The position numbers and the translations under genes are program-made. Source: an uncultured Dehalococcoidia bacterium (GTDB lineage: Bacteria > Chloroflexota > Dehalococcoidia > Lucifugimonadales > JADFKI01). From it: a DNA stretch of 64,000 bases. A model generated the notes under the pieces. That model was not told the DNA's origin and ran no database searches. It worked only from the letters and a program-made list of their open reading frames with translations. Shown piece by piece: positions 16,606 to 24,628 of the stretch. Every line of letters begins with the position of its first letter. Positions within the stretch are counted from its first letter, which is position 1. The stretch is taken from NCBI GenBank assembly GCA_958295865.1, contig CATQHF010000004.1, forward strand, positions 640,379 to 704,378. The letters are read 5' to 3'.

Positions 16606-17143
16606 GCGCGTATTCGGCGAGGTGCTGGCGGAGAAGCACGCGGGCGCGGTGCAGCCGCGACTTGAGCGACGACACGGTGATCTCCAGCGCCTCGGCGGCT
16701 TCCGCGCTCGACAGCCCCGCGACATCGCGCAGCACCACCGCGGCGCGCAACTCCGGCTGCAAGCGCGCTATGCCCTCCTGTATCTTGTCGCCAAGCTCGG
16801 ACACCAGCGCGGACGGCTCCGGCGCGTTCTCCCAGCTTGGCACTTCCAAGTTCTCGATGCCGACCCATCGGAGGCTTCGCGCGCGCTTTTCGCGCCGAAT
16901 CCGCATGAGCGCCGCGTTCGTGGTGATTCGATACAGCCAAGTGGTAACGCGCGACTCGCCGCGAAAGCGTCCGAAGGCGCGATACGCCGACAGAAAGGCA
17001 TCCTGCGCCACCTCCTCGGCGTCGTGCGGATTGCCCATCATCCTATAGGCGACGTTGTACACGAAGTCCGAATACATCTCAACGATGTCGTCGAACTCCA
17101 TAGGCGCTGCTTCGCTCTGAGGCGCTTCGTTTCGGTCAGTCAT
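16595..17143 (-). CDS. ECF-type RNA polymerase sigma factor
   Basis: The protein has sigma-2 ([41 protein letters not shown], with the -10-binding [23 protein letters not shown]) and sigma-4 ([46 protein letters not shown]) regions joined by a short linker, as in group 4 sigma factors. ATG 17143 is preferred; 17152 is possible. The 24 residues that could be added upstream would come from repeat sequence. Its likely anti-sigma partner is at 18005 on the other strand. ECF factors normally control their own operon in response to an outside signal. Confidence 0.92.
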   Translation of the reverse strand: MTDRNEAPQSEAAPMEFDDIVEMYSDFVYNVAYRMMGNPHDAEEVAQDAFLSAYRAFGRFRGESRVTTWLYRITTNAALMRIRREKRARSLRWVGIENLEVPSWENAPEPSALVSELGDKIQEGIARLQPELRAAVVLRDVAGLSSAEAAEALEITVSSLKSRLHRARVLLRQHLAEYAPSR

Positions 17144-17201
17144 GGCTCGCATCCAATTGTATGTCACAGCATCCAATAAGTAAAAGCATGTTATGAGAAG
17201 A

Positions 17202-17537
17202 TGAGAAAATTGCATTAGTCCCTTCCCCCATCAAGGGGGAAGGTTCGTCGGCGAGGCGAGGACGCCGCAGATGTGATTGTCCCTTCCCCCTTTGGGGGAA
17301 GGTTAGGATGGGGGTGAAAATGCTTGCCCATCGACGGCTAAACCGTACTAGGTTATGTGGACATTTCGATTTTCATCCCGTCATTCCTGCGAAAGCAGGA
17401 ATCCAGTGCTTTTGGATTGCCTGAAATATGCGAAAATACCTACATTCTGAGATTCTGGATTCCCGTTTTCACGGGAATGACGGGTGAGCGGGCGGGGATG
17501 ACACAAATGTCCACACAACCTAATGCAATTTTCTCTG
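17202..17537. repeat. Family E repeat with a family A MITE nested inside
   Basis: The ends TGAGAAAATTGCATTAGT and TAATGCAATTTTCTCTGA are inverted repeats. The interior contains two copies of TCCCTTCCCCC..GGGGGAAGG hairpins and the stretch AAAATGCTTGCCCATCGACGG. The element is interrupted at 17349 by a complete family A element. Other copies are at 56100, 57303 and about 58586. Confidence 0.75.
17349..17522. mobile_element. MITE family A, nested, with TA duplication
   Basis: The termini TAGGTTATGTGGACATTTCG and ACACAAATGTCCACACAACCTA are nearly perfect inverted repeats. Removing the element and one TA gives GCTAAACCGTAC-TA-ATGCAATTT, which matches the uninterrupted family E end at 56291 (GCTAAACTATACTAATGCAAG). 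This direct comparison shows insertion at TA with a two-base duplication. Confidence 0.85.
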
Positions 17538-17543
17538 AGAAGA

Positions 17544-17660
17544 TAGCGTTTCCGTTCAGGTGACAAGCCTTTTCGTCATTCCTGCGAAAGAAAGTCACCC
17601 TTGCCAAAGCAGGGGCAAGAATCCGGTGCGGCATAGCGGCAAAACCATCTGAAAGTAAAA
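17544..17660. repeat. Family B repeat, diverged right end
   Basis: The left end TAGCGTTTCCGTTCAGGTG matches family B, and the interior CCATCTGAAAG matches the right part of the copy at 36172. The last bases (GTAAAAGCATGTC) differ from the expected GGAAACGCTA, so the right terminus has decayed. Confidence 0.55.
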
Positions 17661-17692
17661 GCATGTCATAAGAATTAGCATGGGTGAACAGC

Positions 17693-17920
17693 AGGGTCTT
17701 TCAATCGTCACCCCGACTTTCAATTGTCACCCCGAACGAAGTGAGGGGTCTAAAATCCTTCCCATGTCAGGCGCGTCGCTGGCAGGAACTTTAGATTCCT
17801 CGCTACGCCTTGGAATGACAAGAAAAATTGCCCGGAACGACAGGGATGAACGCTTGGAATGACAAGGATGGGTGCGCGGAATGGCAGTGGGAACGATGCC
17901 CTGACAATTGCAAGACCCTA
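17693..17920. repeat. Family C repeat with inverted ends
   Basis: The left end AGGGTCTTTCAATCGTCACC and the right end CCTGACAATTGCAAGACCCTA are inverted relatives of the ends at 8346 and 26244. The interior includes a GAACGAAGTGAGGGGTCTAAAATCC segment and its inverted partner TTTAGATTCCTCGCTACGCC. The whole 17144-18004 interval is repeats, with no gene visible. Confidence 0.65.
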
Positions 17921-18004
17921 ATTGAACAGAATAGTCGGTTTGCGCTATATCAGTTTGCTGATATACTGCAATCTGCTTGGGATTGAGCGTTAGGCAAAAA
18001 GCTG

Positions 18005-18277
18005 ATGATGCCCCTTAGATCACGCATACTCCGCCTATTGGGACGCGGCAAACTGCCGTGGCCCTGCGAAGAGACGCGCATACACTCGTCGGAGTATATC
18101 GACGGCGAACTCGATGCCGCGATGAAGCGGAAGGTTCGCGCCCATCTGAGAGCCTGCCCGCTGTGCGAGGCGTTCTTCCGCACGCTGCGCGACACCATAG
18201 CCGCGTTGCGTGGAATGCCGGTTCAGGCTGCCCCGGCAGGCTTCGCCGACAGGGTGCGTAAGAACATCAACGGCTAG
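18005..18277 (+). CDS. Zinc-binding anti-sigma factor (zf-HC2 type)
   Basis: The 90-residue protein contains the HxxxCxxC zinc motif of ZAS-type anti-sigma factors (H47, C51, C54 in AHLRACPLCE), with IHSSEYIDGELD in front where further ligands often lie. There is no TM helix, so it would be a soluble regulator like ChrR or RsrA relatives, sensing redox or zinc state. It probably binds the ECF factor at 16595, which is divergently placed 860 bases away. Its stop codon TAG lies at the first bases of a MITE. Confidence 0.8.
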   Translation: MMPLRSRILRLLGRGKLPWPCEETRIHSSEYIDGELDAAMKRKVRAHLRACPLCEAFFRTLRDTIAALRGMPVQAAPAGFADRVRKNING

Positions 18278-18454
18278 AAGCCATCTCATAAATACAAATG
18301 TCATTCCCGACCGCTCACCCGTCATTCCCGCGAAAGAACGTCACCCCTGCGAAAGCAGGGGCGGGAATCCAGAGCATTGAAGGCACAGCCAAGCATAAAC
18401 AACGCAGCCGTTTAACTCTGAAAATCGCAATCGGCTATTATGAGATAAGTTCTA
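18275..18454. mobile_element. MITE family D, TA-flanked
   Basis: The ends TAGAAGCCATCTCATAAATAC and ATTATGAGATAAGTTCTA are inverted repeats, and the interior matches the copies at 13285 and 14394. The left TAG is the stop codon of the anti-sigma gene. Open frame across this element in the direction of the next gene is not coding. Confidence 0.78.
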
Positions 18455-18540
18455 GCGGTCAAGTATTTACACGGACGAACAAGATAAGTTACCTTCCCTT
18501 CCATCATATCCACCCATATCAGCCCCTCCCGGTTCCCTCT

Positions 18541-20385
18541 ATGAAAATCGCCGTCTGCATAAAACAAGTTCCCGTCGTCTCGCTGCTGAAGTTCGACAAC
18601 GAGACGCGGCGAGTCGTGCGCGACGGCGTGCCTAGCGAGGTCAACCCGTTCGATGTGCTGGCGATGTCGCTTGCCGTCAACCTGAAGCGGGCGCACGATG
18701 CCACGGTCGTCGTCTATACGATGGGGCCGCCGCAGGCGCGAGACGCGCTCGTGCAGTGCCTGGCGATGGGCGCGGATAGCGCGGTGCACCTCAACGACCG
18801 CGCGTTCGCGGGCAGCGACACCCTGGCGACCGCGCGCGCCCTGTCCATGGCGCTGGCGCGCGATGAGTTCGACCTCATCATCTGCGGACGCAACAGCGTC
18901 GACGCGGAGACGGGACAAGTGGGCGCTGAGATAGCCGAAATGCTCGACCTGCCGCAAGTGAGCGGCGCGCGCTATCTGGAACTCGGCGGCGCGGCGCTTA
19001 CGGCGCATCGCGTTACTGACGAAGGGCATGATGTAGTGCGCTGCGAGCTGCCCGCGCTCATCACCGTGACCGAGGATGTCGCCCCTGAGATTTACCCCAG
19101 GCGCGCCGCGCGGCAGGCGGCGCTGGACAAGCCCATTGCCACGCTCACCGCTGCCGACCTGAGCGATGACCCCTCCATGTTCGGCATCACGGGTTCGCCC
19201 ACATTCGTCAGCGAAATATACGGCGTCGAGCCGCAGCGTGATCGCATACTGGCGCGGGACAAGCCTGTATCCGATGCGGTCGCCGAGCTGATGGCATACT
19301 TGGACGAGCGCGGCGTCTTTCAGGGCGGCGGCGATGTCGGCACTGCGTTGGCTCAGCGCGGGGCGCGTCGCGAGCCTGGGCAAGTCGGGGCTATCTGGGT
19401 AGTGGCTGAGACGCTGGCCGGACGGCTGCGCCCGGTTACGCTGGAACTGCTTGGTCGCGCCTGCGAACTCGCGGACATGCTGCATACCTGCGTCGAGGCT
19501 GTGCTGCTTGGCGACGATGTGGCGCATCACGCCGCCACGCTCACCGCCTATGGCGCTGACACCGTGCGCCTTGCCGAGGACGCGCGCCTGCTGCGATATG
19601 ATGCCGAACTCTACACCGACGCGCTGGCGGGCGCGATACGCGAGCATCGCCCGTATGCGGTGCTGCTCGGCTCGACGATAGACGGCAGGGAACTTGCGGC
19701 GCGGCTGGCGGGCAGGCTGTCGCTAGGGCTGACGGGCGACTGCATCGGCTTGGAAGTGGACGATGAAGGGCGGCTGGTGCAGCTGAAGCCGGCGTTTGGC
19801 GGCAACATCGTCGCGCCGATACTATCGAGTACGCTGCCGTACATGGCGACGGTGCGCCCCGGCTTGCTGACGCCCGTCGCGCCCGATAACGGCATAGATC
19901 CGATAGTGTGGCACATACCGCTCGACACGCTAGGCGAGGCGCGCGCGCAGACTATCGAGCGCGTAGTGGACGAATCAGCGGAGGGCGCGGAACTTGACAA
20001 CGCTAATACAATAGTGGGCGTGGGCAAGGGCATCGGTGGTCCCGAAAACCTGCCGCAGGTGCGCGCGCTCGCCGAGGCGCTTGGCGCGCCCTTGGGCGCG
20101 ACGCGCGATGTTACCGAACTAGGATGGCTGCCGCGCCAGTACCAGATAGGGCTATCCGGCAAGTCGGTGTCCCCGAACCTGTATGTCGCGGTTGCGCTGA
20201 GCGGCGTGTTCAACCACACCGTCGGCATAGGCAAGGCGGGCACGGTCGTAGCCATAAACAACAGCGCGCGCGCTCCGATATTCCAGGCGGCGGACTTCGG
20301 CATATTGGGAGATTACGCCGAAGTGATTCCTGCGCTTATCAAAGCGTTGAACGCCCGGAGCGCTAACACGGATAGCCAGGATTGA
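18541..20385 (+). CDS. Fused electron transfer flavoprotein, beta-alpha in one chain
   Basis: The 614-residue protein begins MKIAVCIKQVPVVS, the EtfB start, with the AMP/FAD-region motif FDLIICGRNSVDAETGQVGAEIAE and VTEDVAPEIYPR in the first 260 residues. From about residue 270 it becomes EtfA: GAIWVVAE near 285, then the C-terminal FAD domain with ELGWLPRQYQIGLSGKSVSPNLY, FNHTVGIGKAGTVVAINNSARAPIFQAADFGILGD. Beta and alpha are normally separate genes (about 255 and 320 residues). The ATG at 18541 is the natural EtfB start; the upstream open frame is MITE sequence. It probably accepts electrons from acyl-CoA or amine dehydrogenases. Confidence 0.9.
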   Translation: MKIAVCIKQVPVVSLLKFDNETRRVVRDGVPSEVNPFDVLAMSLAVNLKRAHDATVVVYTMGPPQARDALVQCLAMGADSAVHLNDRAFAGSDTLATARALSMALARDEFDLIICGRNSVDAETGQVGAEIAEMLDLPQVSGARYLELGGAALTAHRVTDEGHDVVRCELPALITVTEDVAPEIYPRRAARQAALDKPIATLTAADLSDDPSMFGITGSPTFVSEIYGVEPQRDRILARDKPVSDAVAELMAYLDERGVFQGGGDVGTALAQRGARREPGQVGAIWVVAETLAGRLRPVTLELLGRACELADMLHTCVEAVLLGDDVAHHAATLTAYGADTVRLAEDARLLRYDAELYTDALAGAIREHRPYAVLLGSTIDGRELAARLAGRLSLGLTGDCIGLEVDDEGRLVQLKPAFGGNIVAPILSSTLPYMATVRPGLLTPVAPDNGIDPIVWHIPLDTLGEARAQTIERVVDESAEGAELDNANTIVGVGKGIGGPENLPQVRALAEALGAPLGATRDVTELGWLPRQYQIGLSGKSVSPNLYVAVALSGVFNHTVGIGKAGTVVAINNSARAPIFQAADFGILGDYAEVIPALIKALNARSANTDSQD

Positions 20386-20461
20386 CGGATGAACACCCCT
20401 ATCAGCCCAGCCCATCGAGACGAAAATGGACAAGCAGCGAGAAAGGACAAAGGAGAGAACA

Positions 20462-20656
20462 ATGGCAGACACGACGGTTACGACAAGGAAGAATGGCCCC
20501 TACATGGTGCAGGGCGAGATAAAGCTGGTTGACGCCGAAGGCAACGAGATTACGATTGACGGGGACAGCGGAATGGTGTTCCTGTGCCGCTGCGGGGACT
20601 CATCGAACAAGCCCTTCTGCGACGGGACGCACCGCGCCGCGGGCTTTGAGGCATAG
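20462..20656 (+). CDS. CDGSH iron-sulfur domain protein
   Basis: The 64-residue protein carries the mitoNEET-type motif CRCGDSSNKPFCDGTH, with C42, C44, C53 and H57 as the 3Cys-1His ligands of a 2Fe-2S cluster. AGGAGA precedes ATG 20462 by five bases. It lies 76 bases downstream of the fused ETF and 29 bases upstream of the halogenase, all in one direction, so the three may form an operon in which it passes electrons. Small CDGSH proteins are soluble. Confidence 0.9.
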   Translation: MADTTVTTRKNGPYMVQGEIKLVDAEGNEITIDGDSGMVFLCRCGDSSNKPFCDGTHRAAGFEA

Positions 20657-20685
20657 GGCAGACGGTCAACTAGCGGTTCGCCACT

Positions 20686-22293
20686 ATGTCGCTTGATAAG
20701 CCCATCATAGTCATCGGCGGCGGTCCCGCCGGCTCATGCGTCAGCGCTCTACTCGCCCGTATGGGGCTGGAAGTCATCTTGCTGGAGCGAGAAGTCTTCC
20801 CCCGCGCGCATGTCGGCGAATCCCTGCTACCCGGCAGCATCCCCATTTTGAGCAAGCTGGGCGTAATGGACGAAGTGCGCCAGGCCGGCTTCATAGTCAA
20901 GCCTGGCGCAACCATGATTTGGGGCGTCGAGCGCGAACCTTGGAGCTGGCGCTTCAGCGAAACCCACGCCAGCAATCCCCATTCCTATCAGGTTTGGCGT
21001 CCCGACTTCGACTCCATCCTGCTCGACAACGCCCGCCGCTCCGGAGTGCAGGTGCGGCAAGGCTGGCAGGCAACTAGGGTGGTGTTCGACGATGACGGCT
21101 TTGCCGCCGCCGTCCGCTGTCGCCCGACGGACGGTTCATCCGCCGAGATAGAGCTTGCCGCCGGTTTCGTAGTCGATGCCAGCGGTCAGAGCGGCGTCCT
21201 CTCGCGCCAATTGCGCCTCCGCGAATGGGACGATTTCTTTCGCAACTTGGCGATATACGGCTACTACCAAGGCGGTAAGCGCCTGCCGCCGCCCGACGAC
21301 GGCAACATCTTCATCGAATCCCAACCCGACGGCTGGCTGTGGCACATCCCCCTGCGCGAAGGCTGGGCAAGCGTCGGCGTCGTGGTGGATGCGGAGGCCG
21401 GTCAGCGGGGCATCCGCAAGTTTGGCGCGCGCCGATTCCTAGAATCTCAGATTGCCGCCGCCCCTCATCTGGCGGGCTTGCTGAAATCTGCCGCTATGGT
21501 ATCCGGCCCTGAGGTCGTGCGGGATTGGTCCTACCGCTCCCAATCCCTGTACGGCCCCGGTTACATTCTCGTCGGCGATGCCGGCTGCTTCGTCGACCCT
21601 CTGTTCTCGTCCGGCGTTCATCTCGCCCTGACCTATGCCGCCCTCGCCTCCGTCGTAGTCGTCTCCGCCCTGGAAGACCCCACGATTGCCGGCCCGGCCG
21701 GGCAGATGTACGAGCAGATATATTACAGGGAATACGGCCACTTCCGCGACTTGGCGCGCCTCTTCTATTCCAGCAACCGCACCGCCGATTCTTACTTCTG
21801 GGAGACGCGCCGTCTGCTGGACGACGACCCCACCCTCACGCCCCGCCAGTCCTTCATCCAGCTCGTCGCCGGCCAGCCCGCGCGAGGCTACGAGCGCGTC
21901 GCCCTGTCACGAGGCATGCTCCCGTCCGCTTTCGGCGACAGCGTGGCAGCCGTTGAGTCGGAACGCCAACGCCGCCGCGAACGGGGATTGCCCTCCGGCG
22001 TCCCTTTGCGCTTGGCGGCTGGCGTGCGCTTGCAGCGACAGCCCGTTCTTGCCGACGACCGCTTCGTCTGGGGCGTCGGACTCGTTACGGACGCCCACCA
22101 AGAGGGCATCCCATGCAGTACGCTGGTATCCCGGCTGCTGAGCCGCTTGGACGGCAAATGCACAGATTCCGAAGCCATAGCCCACCTGTGCCAGGGCATG
22201 GATACGACCACAGCCCTGCAAGCCGAACAAGCGGCGGCGCAAGCGCTGCAACTGCTCTACATCGACGGCGCAATCACCACTGACCAGGATTAG
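20686..22293 (+). CDS. FAD-dependent halogenase family enzyme
   Basis: The 535-residue protein has the FAD motif GGGPAGS near residue 10, AHVGESLLPGS, the halogenase hallmark WxWxIP (W217-L-W-H-I-P222) and a VGDAGCFVDPLFSSGVHLA segment near 296-315, as in CmlS/PltA-type halogenases. These enzymes use FADH2, O2 and chloride or bromide to halogenate a substrate, often bound to a carrier protein. The extra C-terminal part (about 470-535) looks like a small winged-helix/PqqD-like domain. No biosynthetic assembly genes are nearby, so the substrate is unknown. A related non-halogenating hydroxylase is the main alternative. Confidence 0.75.
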   Translation: MSLDKPIIVIGGGPAGSCVSALLARMGLEVILLEREVFPRAHVGESLLPGSIPILSKLGVMDEVRQAGFIVKPGATMIWGVEREPWSWRFSETHASNPHSYQVWRPDFDSILLDNARRSGVQVRQGWQATRVVFDDDGFAAAVRCRPTDGSSAEIELAAGFVVDASGQSGVLSRQLRLREWDDFFRNLAIYGYYQGGKRLPPPDDGNIFIESQPDGWLWHIPLREGWASVGVVVDAEAGQRGIRKFGARRFLESQIAAAPHLAGLLKSAAMVSGPEVVRDWSYRSQSLYGPGYILVGDAGCFVDPLFSSGVHLALTYAALASVVVVSALEDPTIAGPAGQMYEQIYYREYGHFRDLARLFYSSNRTADSYFWETRRLLDDDPTLTPRQSFIQLVAGQPARGYERVALSRGMLPSAFGDSVAAVESERQRRRERGLPSGVPLRLAAGVRLQRQPVLADDRFVWGVGLVTDAHQEGIPCSTLVSRLLSRLDGKCTDSEAIAHLCQGMDTTTALQAEQAAAQALQLLYIDGAITTDQD

Positions 22294-22402
22294 CGCCTAT
22301 GCCGCCCCACATTGCCACGCGCTTATAGGACGCTACGGTTAGCAAGGCAACGCTGTACTTCCAAGTCAAGGCAGACCGCTAGTCGTCTGTAAGGACAAAG
22401 CC

Positions 22403-22440
22403 AAGCCCCGCTCCAATATCAGGACGCGGGGCTTTCTTGT
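22403..22440 (+). terminator. Rho-independent terminator after the halogenase gene
   Basis: AAGCCCCGC (22403-22411) pairs perfectly with GCGGGGCTT (22426-22434) across a 14-base loop, followed by TCTTGT. The GGGGCTTTCTTGTTCGAGC half of it recurs between the tandem copies to the right. Confidence 0.75.
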
Positions 22441-22465
22441 TCAAGCGATGTAAAGCGCTAACTGT

Positions 22466-22933
22466 TCATCGCCGGCCATTCTTGCCGTTCAACTTGGGGG
22501 GTGGTGTCACTTCCCCCTTGTCCACCATTTTCTGAATCTCAGGATTAGAGGCAAGCCACGCATTCCAATCGGCATGCCTTCGCATCTCCCCTCTCTCTTC
22601 CCCCTCAGTAACAAACCTGTTCTTCACCGGAGAAAACAACAATCCCATAATCTCACTACCTTTCCCAATCAAATAGCGACCACCATCAAAGACAACATCA
22701 ATCAAGAATATGGTCGCAACCAATGTCCCCTGCCCTATGAACGCCATAGTGACAGCAGCAGCAAGGACTCGCTGACTTACGGTAGCTGTGGACTTGACAT
22801 CACTCGCCGCATCGACAACGACCAGGATGAGCCAACCACATATCTGTAAGAAATAGAGACCTAAGTACCACTTACGCCTAGCGCGTATCGTAGTAAGCAA
22901 GCCCTCGCGTTCATCCCTGTCGCCGCTCGCCAC
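22466..22933 (-). CDS. Small membrane protein, tandem copy 4 (most downstream)
   Basis: GTG 22933 preceded by AGGAG starts a 155-residue protein. It has a basic N-terminus (TTIRARRKWY), TM helices LYFLQICGWLILVVVDA and VTMAFIGQGTLVATIFLIDVVFDG, the conserved RYLIGKGSEIMGLLFSPVKNRFV segment, and a charged cytoplasmic tail ending WNAWLASNPEIQKMVDKGEVTPPPKLNGKNGRR. Three more copies lie upstream on the same strand. No known domain was recognised. The PPP tail recalls the tails of genes at 43604 and 48106. Confidence 0.6.
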   Translation of the reverse strand: MASGDRDEREGLLTTIRARRKWYLGLYFLQICGWLILVVVDAASDVKSTATVSQRVLAAAVTMAFIGQGTLVATIFLIDVVFDGGRYLIGKGSEIMGLLFSPVKNRFVTEGEERGEMRRHADWNAWLASNPEIQKMVDKGEVTPPPKLNGKNGRR

Positions 22934-23056
22934 AACACTCCTACTATTTTGCCTATCGACAAAGACGCCGTACCGTCATTTTGGCAAAAAGCCCTTGACC
23001 TGTCCAGCAATGGAGAGCGGGGCTTTCTTGTTCGAGCGATGTAAAGCGCTAACGGT

Positions 23057-23548
23057 TCATCGCCGGCCATTCTTGCCGTTCAACTTGGGGGGTGGCGTCA
23101 CTTCCCCCTTGTCCACCATTTTCTGAATCTCAGGATTAGAGGCAAGCCACGCTTCCAATCGAGCGTCTGCCCTCTGCTCCCCCTCAGCAACTCCTTGAGC
23201 AATCCCCTCAGCAATTCCCTCAGCAACAAACCTGTTCTTCACCGGAGAAAATAGCAGCCCCATAATCTCACCACCTTTCCCAATCAAATAGCGGCAACCG
23301 TCAAAAACAACATCAATCAAGAATATGGTCGCAACCAATGTCCCCTGCCCTATGAACGCCATAGTGACAGCGACATCAAGGACTCGCTGACTTACGGCAT
23401 CTGTGGACTTGACATCACTCGCCGCATCGACAACGACTAGGATGAGCCAACCGCACATCTGTAAGAAATAGAGACCTAAGTACCACTTACGCCTAGCGCG
23501 TATCGTAGTAAGCAATCCCTCGCGTTCATCCCTGTCGCCGCTCGCCAC
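23057..23548 (-). CDS. Small membrane protein, tandem copy 3
   Basis: The equivalent GTG start at 23548 gives a 163-residue product nearly identical to copy 4 over the membrane half. It differs in the tail, where a repeated EGIAEGIAQGVAEGEQRADAR segment replaces the EERGEMRRHAD stretch. The length of such EG-rich repeats varies among family members, probably by slippage. The end WLASNPEIQKMVDKGEVTPPP is conserved. Confidence 0.6.
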   Translation of the reverse strand: MASGDRDEREGLLTTIRARRKWYLGLYFLQMCGWLILVVVDAASDVKSTDAVSQRVLDVAVTMAFIGQGTLVATIFLIDVVFDGCRYLIGKGGEIMGLLFSPVKNRFVAEGIAEGIAQGVAEGEQRADARLEAWLASNPEIQKMVDKGEVTPPPKLNGKNGRR

Positions 23549-23670
23549 AACACTCCCACTACTTTGCCTATCTACAAGAACGCTGTACTGGCATTTTCGC
23601 AAAAACCCTTGACCTGTCTAGCAATGGAGAGCGGGGCTTTCTTGTTCGAGCGATGTAAAGCGCTAACGGT

Positions 23671-23937
23671 TCATCGTCGGTCATTCTTGCCGTTCAGCGT
23701 TGGGGGTGGCGTCACTTCCCCCTTGTCCACCATCTTCTGAATCTCAGGGTTAGAGGCAAGCCACGCATTCCAATCGGCATGCCTTCGCATCTCCCCTATC
23801 TTTTCCCCCTCAGCAACAAACCTGTTCTTCACCGGAGAAAACAACAATCCCATAATCTCACCACCCTAGTACCACTTACGCCTGGCGCGTATCGTAGTAA
23901 GCAATCCCTCGCGTTCATCCCTGTTGCCACTCGCCAC
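23671..23937 (-). pseudogene. Small membrane protein, tandem copy 2, internally deleted
   Basis: The reading frame starts at GTG 23937 as in the other copies, but the block encoding both TM helices is missing. Sequence jumps from TAAGTGGTACTAG (a stop after about 23 residues) to the CCACC end of the late segment. A C-terminal frame from 23853 (MGLLFSPVKN) is intact but has no TM helices. The unit is 389 bases long instead of about 600. Confidence 0.75.
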
Positions 23938-24091
23938 AACACTCCCACTACTTTTTGCCTATCGACAAAGACGCCGTACCGTCATTTCGCCAAAAACCCC
24001 TTTACATGTCCAGCAATGGAGAGCGGGGCTTTCTTGTTCGAGCAATGGAGAGCGGGGCTTTCTTGTTCGAGCGATGTAAAGCGCTAACGGT

Positions 24092-24538
24092 TCATCGCCG
24101 GTCATTCTTGCCGTTCAGCGTTGGGGGTGGCGTCACTTCCCCCTTGTCCACCATTTTCTGAATCTCAGGGTTGGAGGCAAGCCACGCTTCCAAGCGAGCG
24201 ACTGCAATCTTCTCTCCCTCAGCAACAAACCTGTTCTTCACCGGAGAAAACAACAATCCCATAATCTCACCACCTTTCCCAATCAAATAGCGGCAACCGT
24301 CAAAAACAACATCAATCAAGAATATGGTTGTAACTAATGCCCCAACTGCCACCGAGTTCACAGTAACAATAGCATCTAGGATACGCCGAGACAAGGAATC
24401 AGCGAGATTAAAGTCAGTCATCATGTCAATGATGAGCCAACTACCTATAAGTAAGAAATAGAGAGCTAAGTACCACTTACGCCTAGCGCGTATCGTAGTA
24501 AGCAATCCCTCGCGTTCATCCCTGTCGCCGCTCGCCAC
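24092..24538 (-). CDS. Small membrane protein, tandem copy 1 (most upstream)
   Basis: The 148-residue protein from GTG 24538 shares its start (VASGDRDEREGLLTTIRARRKWYL) and its second half (TIFLIDVVFDGCRYLIGKGGEIMGLLFSPVKNRFVAEG, then WLASNPEIQKMVDKGEVTPPP) with the other copies. The first TM helix and the following loop differ (IGSWLIIDMMTDFNLADSLSRRIL). A mosaic pattern like this points to recombination among copies. It directly follows ccmE on the same strand. Confidence 0.6.
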   Translation of the reverse strand: MASGDRDEREGLLTTIRARRKWYLALYFLLIGSWLIIDMMTDFNLADSLSRRILDAIVTVNSVAVGALVTTIFLIDVVFDGCRYLIGKGGEIMGLLFSPVKNRFVAEGEKIAVARLEAWLASNPEIQKMVDKGEVTPPPTLNGKNDRR

Positions 24539-24628
24539 AACACCCCCACTACTTTGCCTATCTACAAAAATGCCGTACCGTCATTTTGGCAAAAAGCCCT
24601 TGACATGTCTAGGCGCTGGGCAATAACC

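Noticed and set aside
17202-17920. Possible CRISPR array from many similar short palindromes
   Set aside because: The repeats are dispersed through the genome, differ in length, have terminal inverted repeats and lack regular unique spacers; no cas gene is near.
18298-18540. An N-terminal extension of the fused ETF (81 residues)
   Set aside because: The extra frame runs through the family D MITE; the canonical EtfB start MKIAVCIKQVP is at 18541.
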